Assembly (NCBI GenBank): GCA_030549495.1
Contig: JAUIRK010001049.1
Coordinates: 62,001-126,000, forward strand
Direction of reading: 5' to 3'
Length of the DNA stretch: 64,000 nt
From: Nectonema munidae
Taxonomy: Eukaryota; Nematomorpha; Nectonematoida; Nectonematidae
The notes under the pieces were generated by a model that ran no database searches, was not told the origin of the DNA, and worked only from the letters and a program-made list of their open reading frames with translations. Of the stretch, positions 11,501 to 22,156 are shown piece by piece (positions within the stretch are counted from its first letter, which is position 1; each line of letters opens with the position of its first letter). The position numbers and the translations under genes are program-made.

Positions 11501-12752
11501 ATTATGAAGCTCTTTTGAACCATAGGGTGTTTATTAAGCCGTCAAGAGCTGTAAATATTCAAAATCTGACCCGTGAGTGATTTAACTTTGGCACCCCTGA
11601 CCTTGAGTATTATTAATTTTAAAACATTTTATATCTATACGATAAGAATTTTCCATTTATAAGTAGTGTATAGGAAGAAGAGTTGGCAAAAAATTATGGT
11701 TCATAATGAGCTATTCGGGTGTTGCCAAATCAATGTATGAAAAATAATTTTTTTCAATGTGTTTTTTAGACTCTTTTTCGTCTAGTCTAACACTCCTAAA
11801 ATGATTTTTAAGTATGCTTTTGAAAGCAAGTTATTTTTCAAGACTAATCTCGATGTGATTTGACACTGTTTGGAAAATGGCACAAGCGAAAATATATAGA
11901 ATTTACAAGTTAATACATTTTCACCAAACAAGGAATTATTGTCTTCTGCACTGTCCTCTGGATGATCATACTTTTCAAGAGGATCTTCAACAACTTTTCC
12001 ATCCTCATCTAAAAGTTTTGCGAGTTATATAGCTAAGACAAATGCAGGAGCGTTCGCAAAGGTGGGGGCAAAAGCCTGCATAAAAACAAAGGCAAAGAGT
12101 GGTGTATGTGTTTTTCCGCTATTTTTAAAGCTTTTAACCAAGGTCTAAAGAAATTAAAATCCAATGATGGAAAGGAAACCAAACGACTAGTCTTCAAAAT
12201 TCTGGTCACCAAAGGGCAAATGCGTTTTTACGATTTCTTTGTCAATAAAATTTTAAATATCATTCTATAATAAAATTTATTAGAATCTTTTTTATCCTTC
12301 ATAATAGAACTTCATAATTTACACAAAATAACAAAATTTTTTGTTTTTATTTCAAAGTAATATTAAAAATTTAGCAACGCTCCATCTCGACCAATCAGGA
12401 GATAGAAGACAACTATCGTAAATAAGCTTGCAATCGTCGTTAATTTTTTTGCAAAGGATGAAAGAACAGATCATTATTAATTAAAATTAATTTAAAATTG
12501 AATTGTTGTAACGTAAAAGAAGTGCTCTCAACCATATCGCCTTTTAGCTCTAATCTTTTGTCACTTAAAACATATTAGTGAAATTAAAAGTTTGAATAAG
12601 TTATTTTTATGGACATTAAAGGTATGCCCAAATTGGTATTGTAAGTGAAACTTAAAATAAATAAATAGACTAGAAAACACGCAAGTAACGAGCTTCGATT
12701 TTCATCGAACTTTAGTTTATTTTTTCGTAAGTAATTTGGATTCGTAACGTAC
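11501..12752. other. AT-rich DNA with one dispersed repeat
   Basis: Contains the second copy of the 116-bp repeat (12222-12337). The stretch at 12040-12210 is less AT-rich and reads a short AKTNAGAFAKVGAKA-like frame, which I do not recognise. Confidence 0.4.
12222..12337. repeat. Second copy of the 116-bp dispersed repeat
   Basis: Nearly identical to 9783-9898, starting GCGTTTTTACG and ending AACAAAAT, with a one-base indel and a few substitutions. No target duplication is evident here. Confidence 0.85.
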
Positions 12753-12933
12753 AGTGTGCCACCACTATCCCATGATCGGACATTTTGCTACGGACACTTT
12801 GGCTAACGGACGCCGACGGACATTTTTTTTAATTTGACAACTGAATTAAATTTTGATCAATTTTAACTAAATTTTATAATTCAAACTTTTTCATTTTTTC
12901 CCTAAAATAGGGACGTATAAAGGGGGATGGCAA

Positions 12934-13320
12934 TTGTCCCGGGGCACCACACCTAGGGGGTGCCATTTCATTGCCACTGACATCAACGCAGCAGAGCTTG
13001 AGATGGAAATTGAGGACTTTCAAATGTTTTTGAAACCTCGGAAGGAAAAACCGGCAAACACTATGGAGTTATTTGGTTTCCTGTCCTCGCACTCAGGACT
13101 CTGTCCGAATCTACAAGTGGCTCTGAGGATCATGCTGACAATTGGAACTACTATTGCATCCTGTGAAAGGTCATTGAGCAAGCTAAAACTTATTAAGTCC
13201 TACCTAAGGAGCATTATGGGGCAAGGCCGCCTCCAAAGTCCGGCTCTTATGAGCATTGAGAAAGAAGTTTTCGATTGTGTTGATTTTGACGAAGTCATCG
13301 ATGATTTTGCTGCAAGGTAA
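12934..13320 (+). pseudogene. hAT transposase C-terminal dimerisation domain fragment
   Basis: An open frame of about 125 codons ends in TAA. The ALRIMLTIGTTIASCERSLS, KLKLIKSYLRSIMGQGRL and FDEVIDDFAAR stretches match the hAT C-terminal dimerisation domain of ZMYM-type transposases. No ATG suits the start, and the catalytic core is missing, so this is a 5'-truncated remnant. The frame is intact in both copies; copy 2 has one Asn-to-Ser change. Confidence 0.85.
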
Positions 13321-13991
13321 AACACGAAAAATGAACATCTAATGGAGACTGTCTTCGACTCAGTCAGTATATATCTGAATATTGTGGCTTAATAAAAATG
13401 TGAGCATTTTTTTTCTAAATCACGTTTTAAGCCAGAATGGGGTGGGCATGAGTGAGAAAAGAAAGAGCAAGGGGTGAGGGGCTTCATTCAGGACCTATAA
13501 AAAAGATTAGAGCTCTTATTCTTTATTTCAGTCTCTTAAGTACATTTTCAAATTAAAGGTTTATAATTTGTTTAAATATAAAGGTTTTTAAATTTGTTTA
13601 AATATGCATTCGATTTTTTAAAAAGTCAATATAAACTCAATTCCTAAAATAATTAAAAAAATATGACTAAAATTTCCACGTAGAGAAACATCAAATAGCG
13701 GAGAACTTCTCCCTTAGAAGGAAGCTTCTGACCAAGGATTGTTGGATTAGGAGATCCAATGAGCCATAGAGCTTTTTTTGATCTAGTTCCAGAGGCCATT
13801 AAAAAATTTTTACAAATTTATGATGTATATTTTTTACGGAATTAATTGTACCAAATTTTTTACCAATCAAAATGACATTTTTAAATATCTTCTTTGCGTC
13901 ATCTCATGAAAAGAGTTGCAAAAAACTAACTGGTTAAAAAGTTATAAGTGGCTATAATACAAGAATAAATACCTAAATATATGATCTAAAC
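13321..13991. other. Noncoding DNA between two hAT pieces
   Basis: AT-rich with short direct repeats (TTTAAATATAAAGG and TTTAAATATGC near 13570-13610). No coding content is seen. The 8-bp flank ATCTAAAC of the next element lies at 13984-13991. Confidence 0.4.
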
Positions 13992-16210
13992 CAGGGTTTC
14001 TCAAAGTGGGCGGTGAGATATTAATATTTTACTTGTCTGAAACGAAATAAGAAAATATGATAAAAAACCCAACTTAATCACAAATATAAAGATACGTCAC
14101 TGACTGTATTTTAAATAGTAGAAAACTAAAAGATAAAGAGGACGGGTGATGAATGTGTGACATATGCGTTACAAGAGGGAGGGGGTTGAAATTTTATTAA
14201 TTTTGCCTTATGTAATATCCCATTATTTTGTTTTTTCCAGACTCTCATTATTACATATATTTGTTTTTAATGGCTCAAACAAAGAAAAAGTTCAGGCAGT
14301 ATAGTTCAAAATACTTAAAATATGGGTTTGTTTTAGCACCATATAGTCAACATCAACCTATGTGTCTAATATGTGAAAGAGTTTTTTCAAACGAGGCTAT
14401 GAAACCTTATAGGCTTCAAGAACATTTCATAAAGATTCATTCTGATAAATCAAACAAAGATTTAGTTTATTTTCCATCACTTCAAGAAAAGCTTCAAAAA
14501 AGAAAAAATATAGCAAACATGCTTTTTGGAACTTCACAACAAACAACTGATGGCTTGAAAGCTTCATACAAAACATCCTTGCTGATTGCTAAATCTGGTA
14601 AGCCTCACACAATTGGAGAACTTATTATGCCTGCAGTGAAAGAAATATTTCAAACTGTTTTACACAAAACACCTGATCAAATCATAAAGTCAATTCTCCT
14701 CAGTGATTGTTCTGTTAAGAGAAGGATAGATGAAATGGCAGAAAATCTCGAAGAAAGGTTGTGCGACACGCTCAAAAATACAGAATTTCGTTTACAGTTA
14801 GACAAATCCACTTTGCCTGGTAATGAATCTTTGCCTTTATTTATTAAAGATGAAAACTTAGTTCAAGAGCTATTATTTGCAAAAAAATTGAAAACTGACA
14901 CAAAAGGGCAATCAATATTTGATGTTGTGAAAACTTTTTTCAAAGAAAAAAATATCCGATTTTCTAATATTCTCACTTGTGCAACAGATGGCACTCCATC
15001 AATGATAGGTTGTCAGCGTGGATTTGTTGGTTTTCTGAAAAAAGTTGTAACTGATGTTCTCACGTTCCATTGCGAACTTCACAGGGAACATTTGGTAGCA
15101 AAAAACTTAAGTGGTAGATTGCACGATTCTTTGAATATTGTTATAAAAGCAATAAATAGAATAAAATCACATGCTCTCAATACGAGACTGTTTCGCAAGC
15201 TTTGCACAGATAATGATGAACACTTTGTACGTTTGTTACTACATACAGAAGTTAGGTGGCTGTCAAAGGGCAATTGCTTGACGCGTTTTTTTTTTCACTT
15301 TTTGATTCAGTTGTCGAGTTTTTTCACAACACTAATGTGTTCTTTAGCAATGAGATTAAAAATATTAACACAATGTTGCTTATTTGTCAGACTTATTCAC
15401 GAAATTCAATGACATGAATTTGCAACTGCAAGGGGAAGATGCCAATCTTCTCAAAGTTAAAACAGCTATATCTACTTTTTTTAGCCAAGTTACAGCTATT
15501 TAAAAGAAACCTGAAAAAAAGAACTTCAACATTTTCCAAATCTATGTGAAGTAGGGAAAGAAGTTTTATGAGAAAGTGATCTACAAGCTTATTGTACACA
15601 TTTGGATCAATTGCATAAAGATATGCTTGCCAGCTTTCATGATGTTATGGCGCTAAAAATACCAGAGTGGATAGTTAATCCATTTGTAGATGTCGAATAC
15701 GGGGAAGAGGGTGCGATAGAGGAACAACTCATCTCTATTCAAAATGATTTTGAGCTGATACCAAGATTTTTGGTTACAGAAAAAAATTTCTGACCTTTAT
15801 CCTGCTGTCTGGAGTAAAATTAAAGTATATTTAATCGCTTTTCCCACGTCATATTTAGTCGAAAAGGGCTTCAGTTCAGTTGCGTTTCTCCTTTCAAAGC
15901 AAAGAAATAGACTACCCATTACTGAACGTGGTGATTTGCGAATTTTTCTAACTAATATGCAACCAGATATTGATTTGCTTATACGTCAACACCAAGCTCA
16001 TCCATCTCATTGATCTTTTTACTCAATTGACTTACAAATTATTATATTGTACTATAGTGTTTTTCAATGTAAGTAGTTAAATATTTAATATATTTTGTCT
16101 TAGTTGAAAATCTGTTTAAAATTCAAATTATGTTAAAATTTCCAAATTTATCGCTTTTCATGAACAATCAGAAGGAGGGGGCGTTAAGCCAAAAAGTTTG
16201 AGAACCACTG
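13992..16210 (+). mobile_element. hAT DNA transposon, 2.2 kb, with both ends
   Basis: The left end is CAGGGTTTCTCAAAGTGGG. The complement of the right end is CAGTGGTTCTCAAACTTTTT, a form typical of Buster/Charlie-like hATs. The flanking octamers are ATCTAAAC (13984-13991) and ATTTAAAC (16211-16218), 7 of 8 identical, which fits the 8-bp hAT target duplication. The interior holds one transposase frame with a frameshift (separate entry). Confidence 0.88.
14270..16013 (+). pseudogene. hAT transposase (ZBED5/SCAND3-like), frameshifted
   Basis: The ATG at 14270 starts MAQTKKKFRQYSS. An N-terminal zinc finger has C32, C35, H52 and H57 (CLIC..HFIKIH). The hAT core shows QLDKST (Asp 178), the TDGTPSM Asp (240), FHCELHREHL and HTEVRWLSKG (RW 329-330). 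At a run of Ts near 15287 the frame shifts. Reading continues as LFDSVVEFFHNTNVFFSNEI, LQGEDANLLKVKTAISTFFS, then DQLHKDMLASFHDVMALKIP, and the C-terminal VEKGFSSVAFLLSKQRNRLP to a stop at 16011-16013. Several further stops occur. QLDKST replaces the usual LDEST. The same frameshift is present in copy 2. Confidence 0.9.
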
Positions 16211-16486
16211 ATTTAAACGATCAAAACAAGAGCTCTAGATGATTCAAACATAACTTTCAATAGATTTGAAAGAAGAGCAAAAAACAAGTTTTTCGCAACT
16301 TTACAAAGCTTGCGCAAGTTCAAAAAATTGACCAGGATAAAAAATATTTTAACACAAGGATTTTGAACGGAAACCTCACTGATTGACAGGTTGTGCAAAT
16401 GAAAATTTCAACATTCATTTTTCATAAGCACCCTATTCATTGCACATCTTCAATAATTTAACATTCAATCAGCCATCTTCTACTAG

Positions 16487-16843
16487 ATGCAGTAGGTTCT
16501 CTTCCGAAAAAAGAAGCACTAGCACGAATGGTACGTCGACAAGGAAGTGCGCCGAAAGGAGACGTGTTGACAGAAGAGTTAAAATTAACGTTTAGAGAAG
16601 AAAGCTTTTTGACATACGCGTGTTATGATTTTCACTACTTCAAAGAATTTAGATTTGCCCCAGAACATGTTACGCCACTTTTACGACGGATTATTTGATT
16701 GGGCTCCAGGTTTTCAACTGTACACAACACATGTGATTTTGGCTGGTCAAAAAACAATTCGATTGGTGTACTGTGTTACAAAGTATAAAAATGAAATCAC
16801 GTATGATATGACTCAATTTGAGCTTTTCTCAAAAGCAAAATAA
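16487..16843 (+). pseudogene. MULE transposase fragment
   Basis: The frame LPKKEALARMVRRQGSAPKG..LTEELKLTFREESFL shifts by one base near 16620 into RVMIFTTSKNLDLPQN, then HFYDGLFDWAPGFQLYTTHV and KTIRLVYCVTKYKNEITYD. This follows the animal FLYWCH-MULE pattern (RR.., ILIFTT..NL, DGTF..AP..F.QLYTIH, PLVY..L..K...TY). The Asp of DGLF is the family catalytic position. Only the middle of the protein remains. It is a different copy from the relic at 6660-8165. Confidence 0.75.
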
Positions 16844-17304
16844 GTTTCAAGCCAAAATCGGTTAAGGTATATTTTGAAAAAGATGCACTAAATTCTATTC
16901 AAAAAAACTTTTCTCAAAGTAGCATTAATGGATGTCACTTTTAAAATCAAGCAGAGCATTTGGCAAAAAATTCAAAGTTCAGGACTCACTGTTGGTATGG
17001 TTTTTAATAATCCATTTCTATTATTACGAGCTTGAATGTTCTAAAGAATCAATTCTTTTCAAAGTATCTCTAATAAATATTACTTAGGGATCTTTCACAA
17101 ATGATGTCAAAACAAAACTGGAAGGTGGGGTGTTGAAAAGTTGACAATATGTAATATTTGATAAGAGAATAAATAGTAAAAGTTGGCAAGAGGAGGAAGT
17201 AGGTCAAAAAAAGTAAAACGTGGTTGACATCATTTGTGAAAATTGATTCATTTTTCAGAATTAATTCTGAATTTTTTCTGTCCTATAAAAAAATATAAAT
17301 ATTC
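16844..17304. other. AT-rich DNA, no recognised gene
   Basis: A direct/inverted pair TTTCACAAATGATGTCAA (17092-17109) and TTGACATCATTTGTGAAA (17223-17240) brackets about 110 bases. This resembles a small MITE with 18-bp inverted ends. Confidence 0.5.
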
Positions 17305-17392
17305 TTTGATGGCCTGGTGTTGAAAGTATAGGGGCTCAATCCAGATGGTCTAGGTTCGATTTCAGATCGTTAAAATCTGTCCACCTATCCAA
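17305..17392 (+). repeat. tRNA-derived SINE
   Basis: An A-box-like TGGCCTGGTGTTGAAAG is followed about 35 bases later by a B-box AGGTTCGATTTC. This is the internal RNA polymerase III promoter spacing of tRNA-like SINEs. The 3' end is unclear. Confidence 0.6.
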
Positions 17393-18189
17393 GATTATTA
17401 TTCGTTAGATGTCATATCAATAAATAAAATTAAATTAACACACTAAAATAGATTTGACAGGTAATAAAAACAAAAATTGTTTAGGTTTCCTCCAAGTTTT
17501 AAAGACATTTGAGTTAAAATATCAGTAAAAAAGTGTTAATTTCGCTTCACAGTTTAGATGTCAACATCAATTTTCCAATTACAAATTAAACAGATAGTAA
17601 ATTAAAATCTAACTAAAAATGATATTTTATATTTTCCTTCTATCAATGTTATTGATAACACTAACGAATACTTATTCAAATATTTGTATATGACAGAACA
17701 AAATCAAGACAAACTCAATTTTGTACGAAGTTTTGAAAGACGATTTCATTTGATAGTCTGACAAAGTGTATTAATAAATTGATAATAATTTTATAAAAAC
17801 TTTGAAATAAAACATAAATTATATCATTGAGAAAAGCTGAGTGCGGTAAACATTTAAAAATAGAAGCATAAAAAAGAGAAAACAAATAAAGCTTTTAGGC
17901 AAAATGACCGTTAGGCAAAGTGTCCGGCCACCCCACTACCCCTGTGTTAGGCATTGAATCAAATTTATTTCAATATTGAATCAAATTTATTTCAATGTCA
18001 ACATTTGAAATGACATAGCATTCTTCTGGCGAGTAAAATTGTCCTCTATCATCATGATTCATTCAGTAAAACGAAGAAGCAAAAATACATCAACATATGT
18101 TAATAAAATAAATTTTTAATACGTGCAGCAGAAATTGGCGGTGGAGAAAGAACGTCGTCAAAATTAACTAAAAAATAGAAAACGATTTG
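17393..18189. other. AT-rich DNA, right end of the composite element
   Basis: Contains the candidate right end near 17898-17945 and a short direct repeat, GAATCAAATTTATTTCAAT twice at about 17956-18000. No coding content is seen. Confidence 0.4.
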
Positions 18190-18790
18190 ATCATGCGGAA
18201 TGCCTACACGCGAGAAGAGAAGGGGAAATTAGAAAAAGAAATACGAGTGAATTGGACTGCTCCGTTGATTGTGCCTCCGTTCCTGACTTCACGCTCTTTG
18301 TGCACGTGTTCGATGATTGTGGTGTACAAGAAGTCGGCCACGCAAATTCCATCCTTGATATCGTTCTTTTCGCTGAACCACTTCAAGCTCGGCTTTATCG
18401 AATCGATTTCAGATAAAATGAAGGAAATATGCGAGGATAGAGGGAGTAACATCGAGCAGAAGAATGGATTTAGGAAACGTCAGCCAATTCTTCTTTAAAA
18501 TGAAGAAATTTGGACAAAGTGATGGGTTTAACCGATGAATAATGCTGACTAATTCACCGCAATCGAAAGGTAATTCGCCAGCAAACTTTTATCATATTTA
18601 CATATAAATCATTTTAAACTCTCGTAGTGGTGTGTAGTTTCATTTTTTGCAACGACATTGCACAACCTCATTTTCAGGTTCTGGCACTTGTAATTCTGTT
18701 ATAATTAAAATGGGTTTGATCTCTTCGATTTCCTTGAGGAAGGATTTTCGTATCTTATGCATATCTATGGACGCAAAATTTGTCGCTAAT
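18190..18790 (-). pseudogene. Unrecognised coding-like remnant, minus strand
   Basis: Three minus-strand stretches have protein-like composition in sequence. The first is IDMHKIRKSFLKEIEEIKPI..ITELQVPEPENEVVQC (about 18660-18775). The second is AGELPFDCGELVSIIHRLNP..LCPNFFILKKNWLTFPKS (about 18445-18585). After a frame change the third is HISFILSEIDSIKPSLKWFS..DGICVADFLYTTIIEHVHKE (about 18290-18430). Between the first two is an intron-like or decayed gap. GC content is higher than the surroundings. I do not recognise the family. It could be a captured host-gene fragment or an unfamiliar transposon protein. Confidence 0.45.
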
Positions 18791-19066
18791 TAATCTGATC
18801 GCAAGTTGTCATATCATTTCAAATTTCTGCATCATAGTTTTTAATCTTTTCTCTCTTATAATTCCTTGGAAGAATAAGTAGAATTAATAGGGATGTACCG
18901 GAAGCAATAAAGCCGGATAACCAGATTTCAAAAAAAGTATCCGATCAGACTTATAAAAGTATTAAAGAAAAAGTATAATCTAGTTCCAATTATTAAATTT
19001 CACAATAAATTATAAATATTTATTTAAAACGAAGCAAGCACTAATCTTTTTAGTTTCCATGATAAA

Positions 19067-19177
19067 GGTATCGTGGGGTGTTTTCATCGATAAGGCACAA
19101 TTGCGCGGCTTGTATCGAACTATAAGGAAAGTAGGCTTGATGCAGGATCGAGACCAAGACCTTTAGTTATTGAAACA
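19067..19177 (-). repeat. tRNA-derived SINE, part 1 (split by the hAT)
   Basis: The minus strand carries the B-box-like GGTCTCGATCCTGC and the tail seen in the SINEs at 34472 and 36375 (TTCATAGTTCGATA, CTTTTCGATGAAAACAC, with variants). The rest continues at 22417-22441 after the inserted hAT. Confidence 0.75.
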
Positions 19178-19454
19178 CAGGGGCGCACATCCGGGGGCGG
19201 TTTTCATGAGGGGGTGGGGGCGAAAATGACCTTCGCCCCCCCGCCAATAATTTTCTATAAGTAAGAGTTGCTGCTTGTTTATAAAACATGTATGATGATC
19301 GCATTTTTCCTATCGAACATATTTTACAGACGATGCGTGAAAGCTATATAATAATAATCCATTGCTTCAATATGCACACAATAAGTAAGCAATGTTTTAT
19401 CACAGTGTCTCCTCTGTAGTATTTGCAAACACATGTTGATGATCCACTAGATTT

Positions 19455-19614
19455 TCTCATCTTCTGTCACAGTGATTCTATTTCTCTTTCTCTCTCCTCT
19501 GTTTTTCTCTTCCGCTTTCTCTGCTAAAACTCAATCATTCACTCAAGCTCTCTTCTTTCATTCAAGCCCTCTTCTCTTGTTAAGCTCTCCTATCTCATTC
19601 AGTTCTCTTCTCTT
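19455..19614. repeat. Pyrimidine-rich low-complexity tract
   Basis: Irregular repeats of TCTCTT, TTCATTCAAGC and CTCTTC. The open frame through it is an effect of composition. Confidence 0.6.
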
Positions 19615-19812
19615 CAGTGACGTAGCTAGGCTGGGGCATGAGGGGCCGTGCCCACACTCCTATGTACCGCAAGGTGCCCCCACGCGTCTTATGCGATATC
19701 AGTTTTTGAAAATTTCTCCAATGAAAGGATCAAGAAAGTATAAATAATGTTGTCAAAGTTTTTGTTTTTAAATTGTGCCCCTTCTATCAACTTTTTTTTG
19801 GCTACACCACTG
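19615..19812. mobile_element. hAT-type MITE, 198 bp
   Basis: Left end CAGTGACGTAGCTAGG; complement of the right end CAGTGGTGTAGCCAAA. Flanking octamers CTTCTCTT and CTTCTGTC match at 6 of 8. It has no coding capacity. Confidence 0.7.
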
Positions 19813-20314
19813 CTTCTGTCTAAATTGCATTTAGAGTTAAGTTAAAATAGTTTTCAATCTTTATAATAAATAAAATAATTCCAATTTTATTTCAACAAAA
19901 GTCACTTAATCTTTATCACTACGTTTGCTACATTTTGTAACATTTGAAAACTTTAATTTTTCAAGTCAAGAAATTTTTTTCAATAGTTATTTGGGAATGA
20001 ATATTTTGATTATCTATTCATTTTAAAAGCACGAATACTCTATTTGCTTAATATTTGAGCAGAGATATTTTTTATAATGTTCGATTGTTAAATTTTATAA
20101 CTAACACTGTACAATGTACATAATTAATTAAATCGTTTTTTTAAGAAAATTTTTTGATTATTATAAAAATATAATATCGAAACAAAATGTTTCAGTTGTT
20201 AAAAATGTACTTGATCTATTTATGACAGCTGTCAGAATTTTATTTGTAAACAGAAATATTCAAAAAAAAACGCAATGATTTTCTTTTCTCGTATACTTTG
20301 ATTTATGTTAATTT

Positions 20315-20693
20315 GGTCCTTGGACATTTCGCCCCATTATTTTCATAAGACAGTTCGTCCCATGGACAATTCGCCCCATTATTTTCATAAGAAAGTTCGT
20401 CCCATGGACAATTCGCCCCATTATTTTCACAAGATATTTTGTTTCATGGACAATTCGCCCTGTTATTTCATAAGACATTTTGTTTCATGGACAATTCGCC
20501 CCGTTATTTTCATAAGACTGATTGACAATTCTAAAAAATTAAGAGATAAATTGATTAATTTGAAATAATTTAATAGAGATAAAATAAACAAGAATATAAA
20601 ATTTTTTAATGATTTTACACATATAATAAGCAAAGATGGATGAAATTAATAGCCTATGAGACAATTTGTCAGGGGGCAAAATGTCTGTCGACC
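20315..20693. mobile_element. Foldback-like element with a 42-bp tandem array
   Basis: Five imperfect units of about 42 bp (core ATGGACAATTCGCCCCATTA, then TTTTCATAAGA) run from 20319 to about 20518. The right end (AGGGGGCAAAATGTCTGTCG then ACC) is an inverted relative of the left end GGTCCTTGGACATTTCGCCCC, so the unit has inverted ends built from subrepeats. A target duplication is not clear. Confidence 0.65.
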
Positions 20694-20924
20694 GTTATTT
20701 AAATAATTTTTTAATTAAAAGGGCTAGCTACTTAAATGTTGGCTTTTGCTGTTTATAAAAATTTGAAAATATCAAATAAACTCTAAATCTTTATGCCTCC
20801 TATTATTTTGAAATTATTCTGAGAACAGACGGTCCCATTTTAAAATAGTGAAAATTGCTTTATTAGTTTATTTTGTTTCCTTTCTCTCTTATGTTAATTA
20901 TGTAGCAAATTTTTCAATTTTGAG

Positions 20925-21075
20925 TGGTGCAGTGGATGTATTTTCATTGACCAGGCACTGATGTACCGCTTATGTCAAACTATGAACAAATTTGTATCGA
21001 TGAGGAATCGAATCCAGAGGCATCCGTGCTATGTCCATCATCTCAACCAATCTGCCATGCCACTCATAGATAGAG
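20925..21075 (-). repeat. tRNA-derived SINE inside the hAT
   Basis: The minus strand carries an A-box-like ATGGCAGATTGGTTGAG and the B-box GGATTCGATTCC, followed by a tail related to the other SINEs (TTCATAGTTTGACATAAGCG). Confidence 0.7.
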
Positions 21076-21595
21076 TATGCTGTAGGGGATACGTCAAATT
21101 AGTTTTCAAAAAACTTAAGTTATGCTCTAAAATTTTTTAGTTTTTGTTGAAGCTCTATAACTTTTTCTGATAGACATTTTTTCCTTAAAAGTTATTATAA
21201 AAGGCAAATCATTGCAAAATGTTAACAGTTATTTTACTTTTTGTAGCTTGTATCAATTTAGCTTTTAAACTATTTTTGAATGATGCTGAGTAAAATGAAA
21301 TAATACGATCTTAATTTTTTGTTTGCACAATTATAACTTCGTTTTATACCCTTGCCCCTGAATCAATCACATTTTTTCATATAAACATCGCAGGGTGTCT
21401 AGTAGACTCTTTGCCTTTAGACAACATTCACTCATATAAAACTATCCAACCTTGAGTTATTTGTTTTTTCTATGAATCAAATATCCTTTCACCAATTCCT
21501 GTAATGTGCCTGGTAGACTACTTCATTTTTCAAATGAAATGCCCTATTCCACCCCCTAACATTTTTGGATTTTTTTTAACTAGTGTATATTCGAT

Positions 21596-22156
21596 GGTTG
21601 TAGGTAAAAATGCCCCCAATTAAAAAGTAGGAAAAAATCCCCCCTTAATTTTTGATTTTCAGGATTTTTTTAATTATATAAATATTTTTATTTGGTACCG
21701 TTTTGAAAGGCTAAATTTCTTAATCTATAGGGTTTTTTCTTTATAAAGTTCTTGAAAACAATAGCAAAGGTGCAGATTTGTGGGAATGTGTCTTAAAATC
21801 AAATAAAATACAAATTATATTTAGAAAGTGTTCTGATACACACAAAGTCCAAAAATATTTGCTGTTTTATAAAAAAAAATTTTGTATTTAAAAAATTGTC
21901 GTATGCTGAGTTTTTTAGTTTATTTTAATTAAATTTTAAATGTTTTAGATGAAAAGTTAACTTTTTTTTTACAAAAAATCTTTATTTGACATATCTTTTT
22001 TAAAAATTTTAATTAATAATTTTTTGTGTTACGGCATTTTTTCTTAATTTAAATTGGGGAATTTTTTTCTACTTTTTAATTGGGGGCATTTTTTCCTACT
22101 TTTTAATTGGGAGCATTTTTTCCTACTTTTTAATTGGGGGCATTTTTTCTGCGCAC
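21596..22156. mobile_element. MULE-like foldback MITE, 561 bp, with 10-bp target duplication
   Basis: TATATTCGAT flanks both ends (21586-21595 and 22157-22166). The left end has AAAAATGCCCCCAATTAAAA and AGTAGGAAAAAATC. The right end has three tandem inverted units of the same motif (ACTTTTTAATTGGGGGCATT). Long subrepeat-built inverted ends and a 9-10 bp target duplication fit a Mutator-like MITE. It is nested in the 3.23-kb hAT. Confidence 0.85.

Larger units (their letters stand above)
12753..17945. mobile_element. Possible composite DNA transposon with GGACACTTTG-type ends
   Basis: The left end carries CGGACATTTTGCTA and GGACACTTTGGCTAACGG (12775-12810). The complement of the right end (17898-17945) carries CCGGACACTTTGCCTAACGG and TCATTTTGCCTAA. 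The inverted similarity suggests terminal subrepeats of one element. Inside lie a hAT C-terminal fragment, a complete but broken hAT, a SINE and a MULE transposase fragment. A MULE into which other elements jumped would explain this. No target duplication was confirmed, so the unit is tentative. Confidence 0.4.

Noticed and set aside
15079-15273. Minus-strand open frame inside the hAT transposase
   Set aside because: Antisense shadow of a clear transposase reading frame.
19472-19747. Plus-strand 91-codon frame as a secreted protein
   Set aside because: The hydrophobic start is a translation of a CT-rich low-complexity tract and the rest is a hAT MITE.
20319-20518. Regularly spaced repeats as a CRISPR array
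   Set aside because: Repeats are head-to-tail with no unique spacers, they drift in sequence, and the DNA is eukaryotic.
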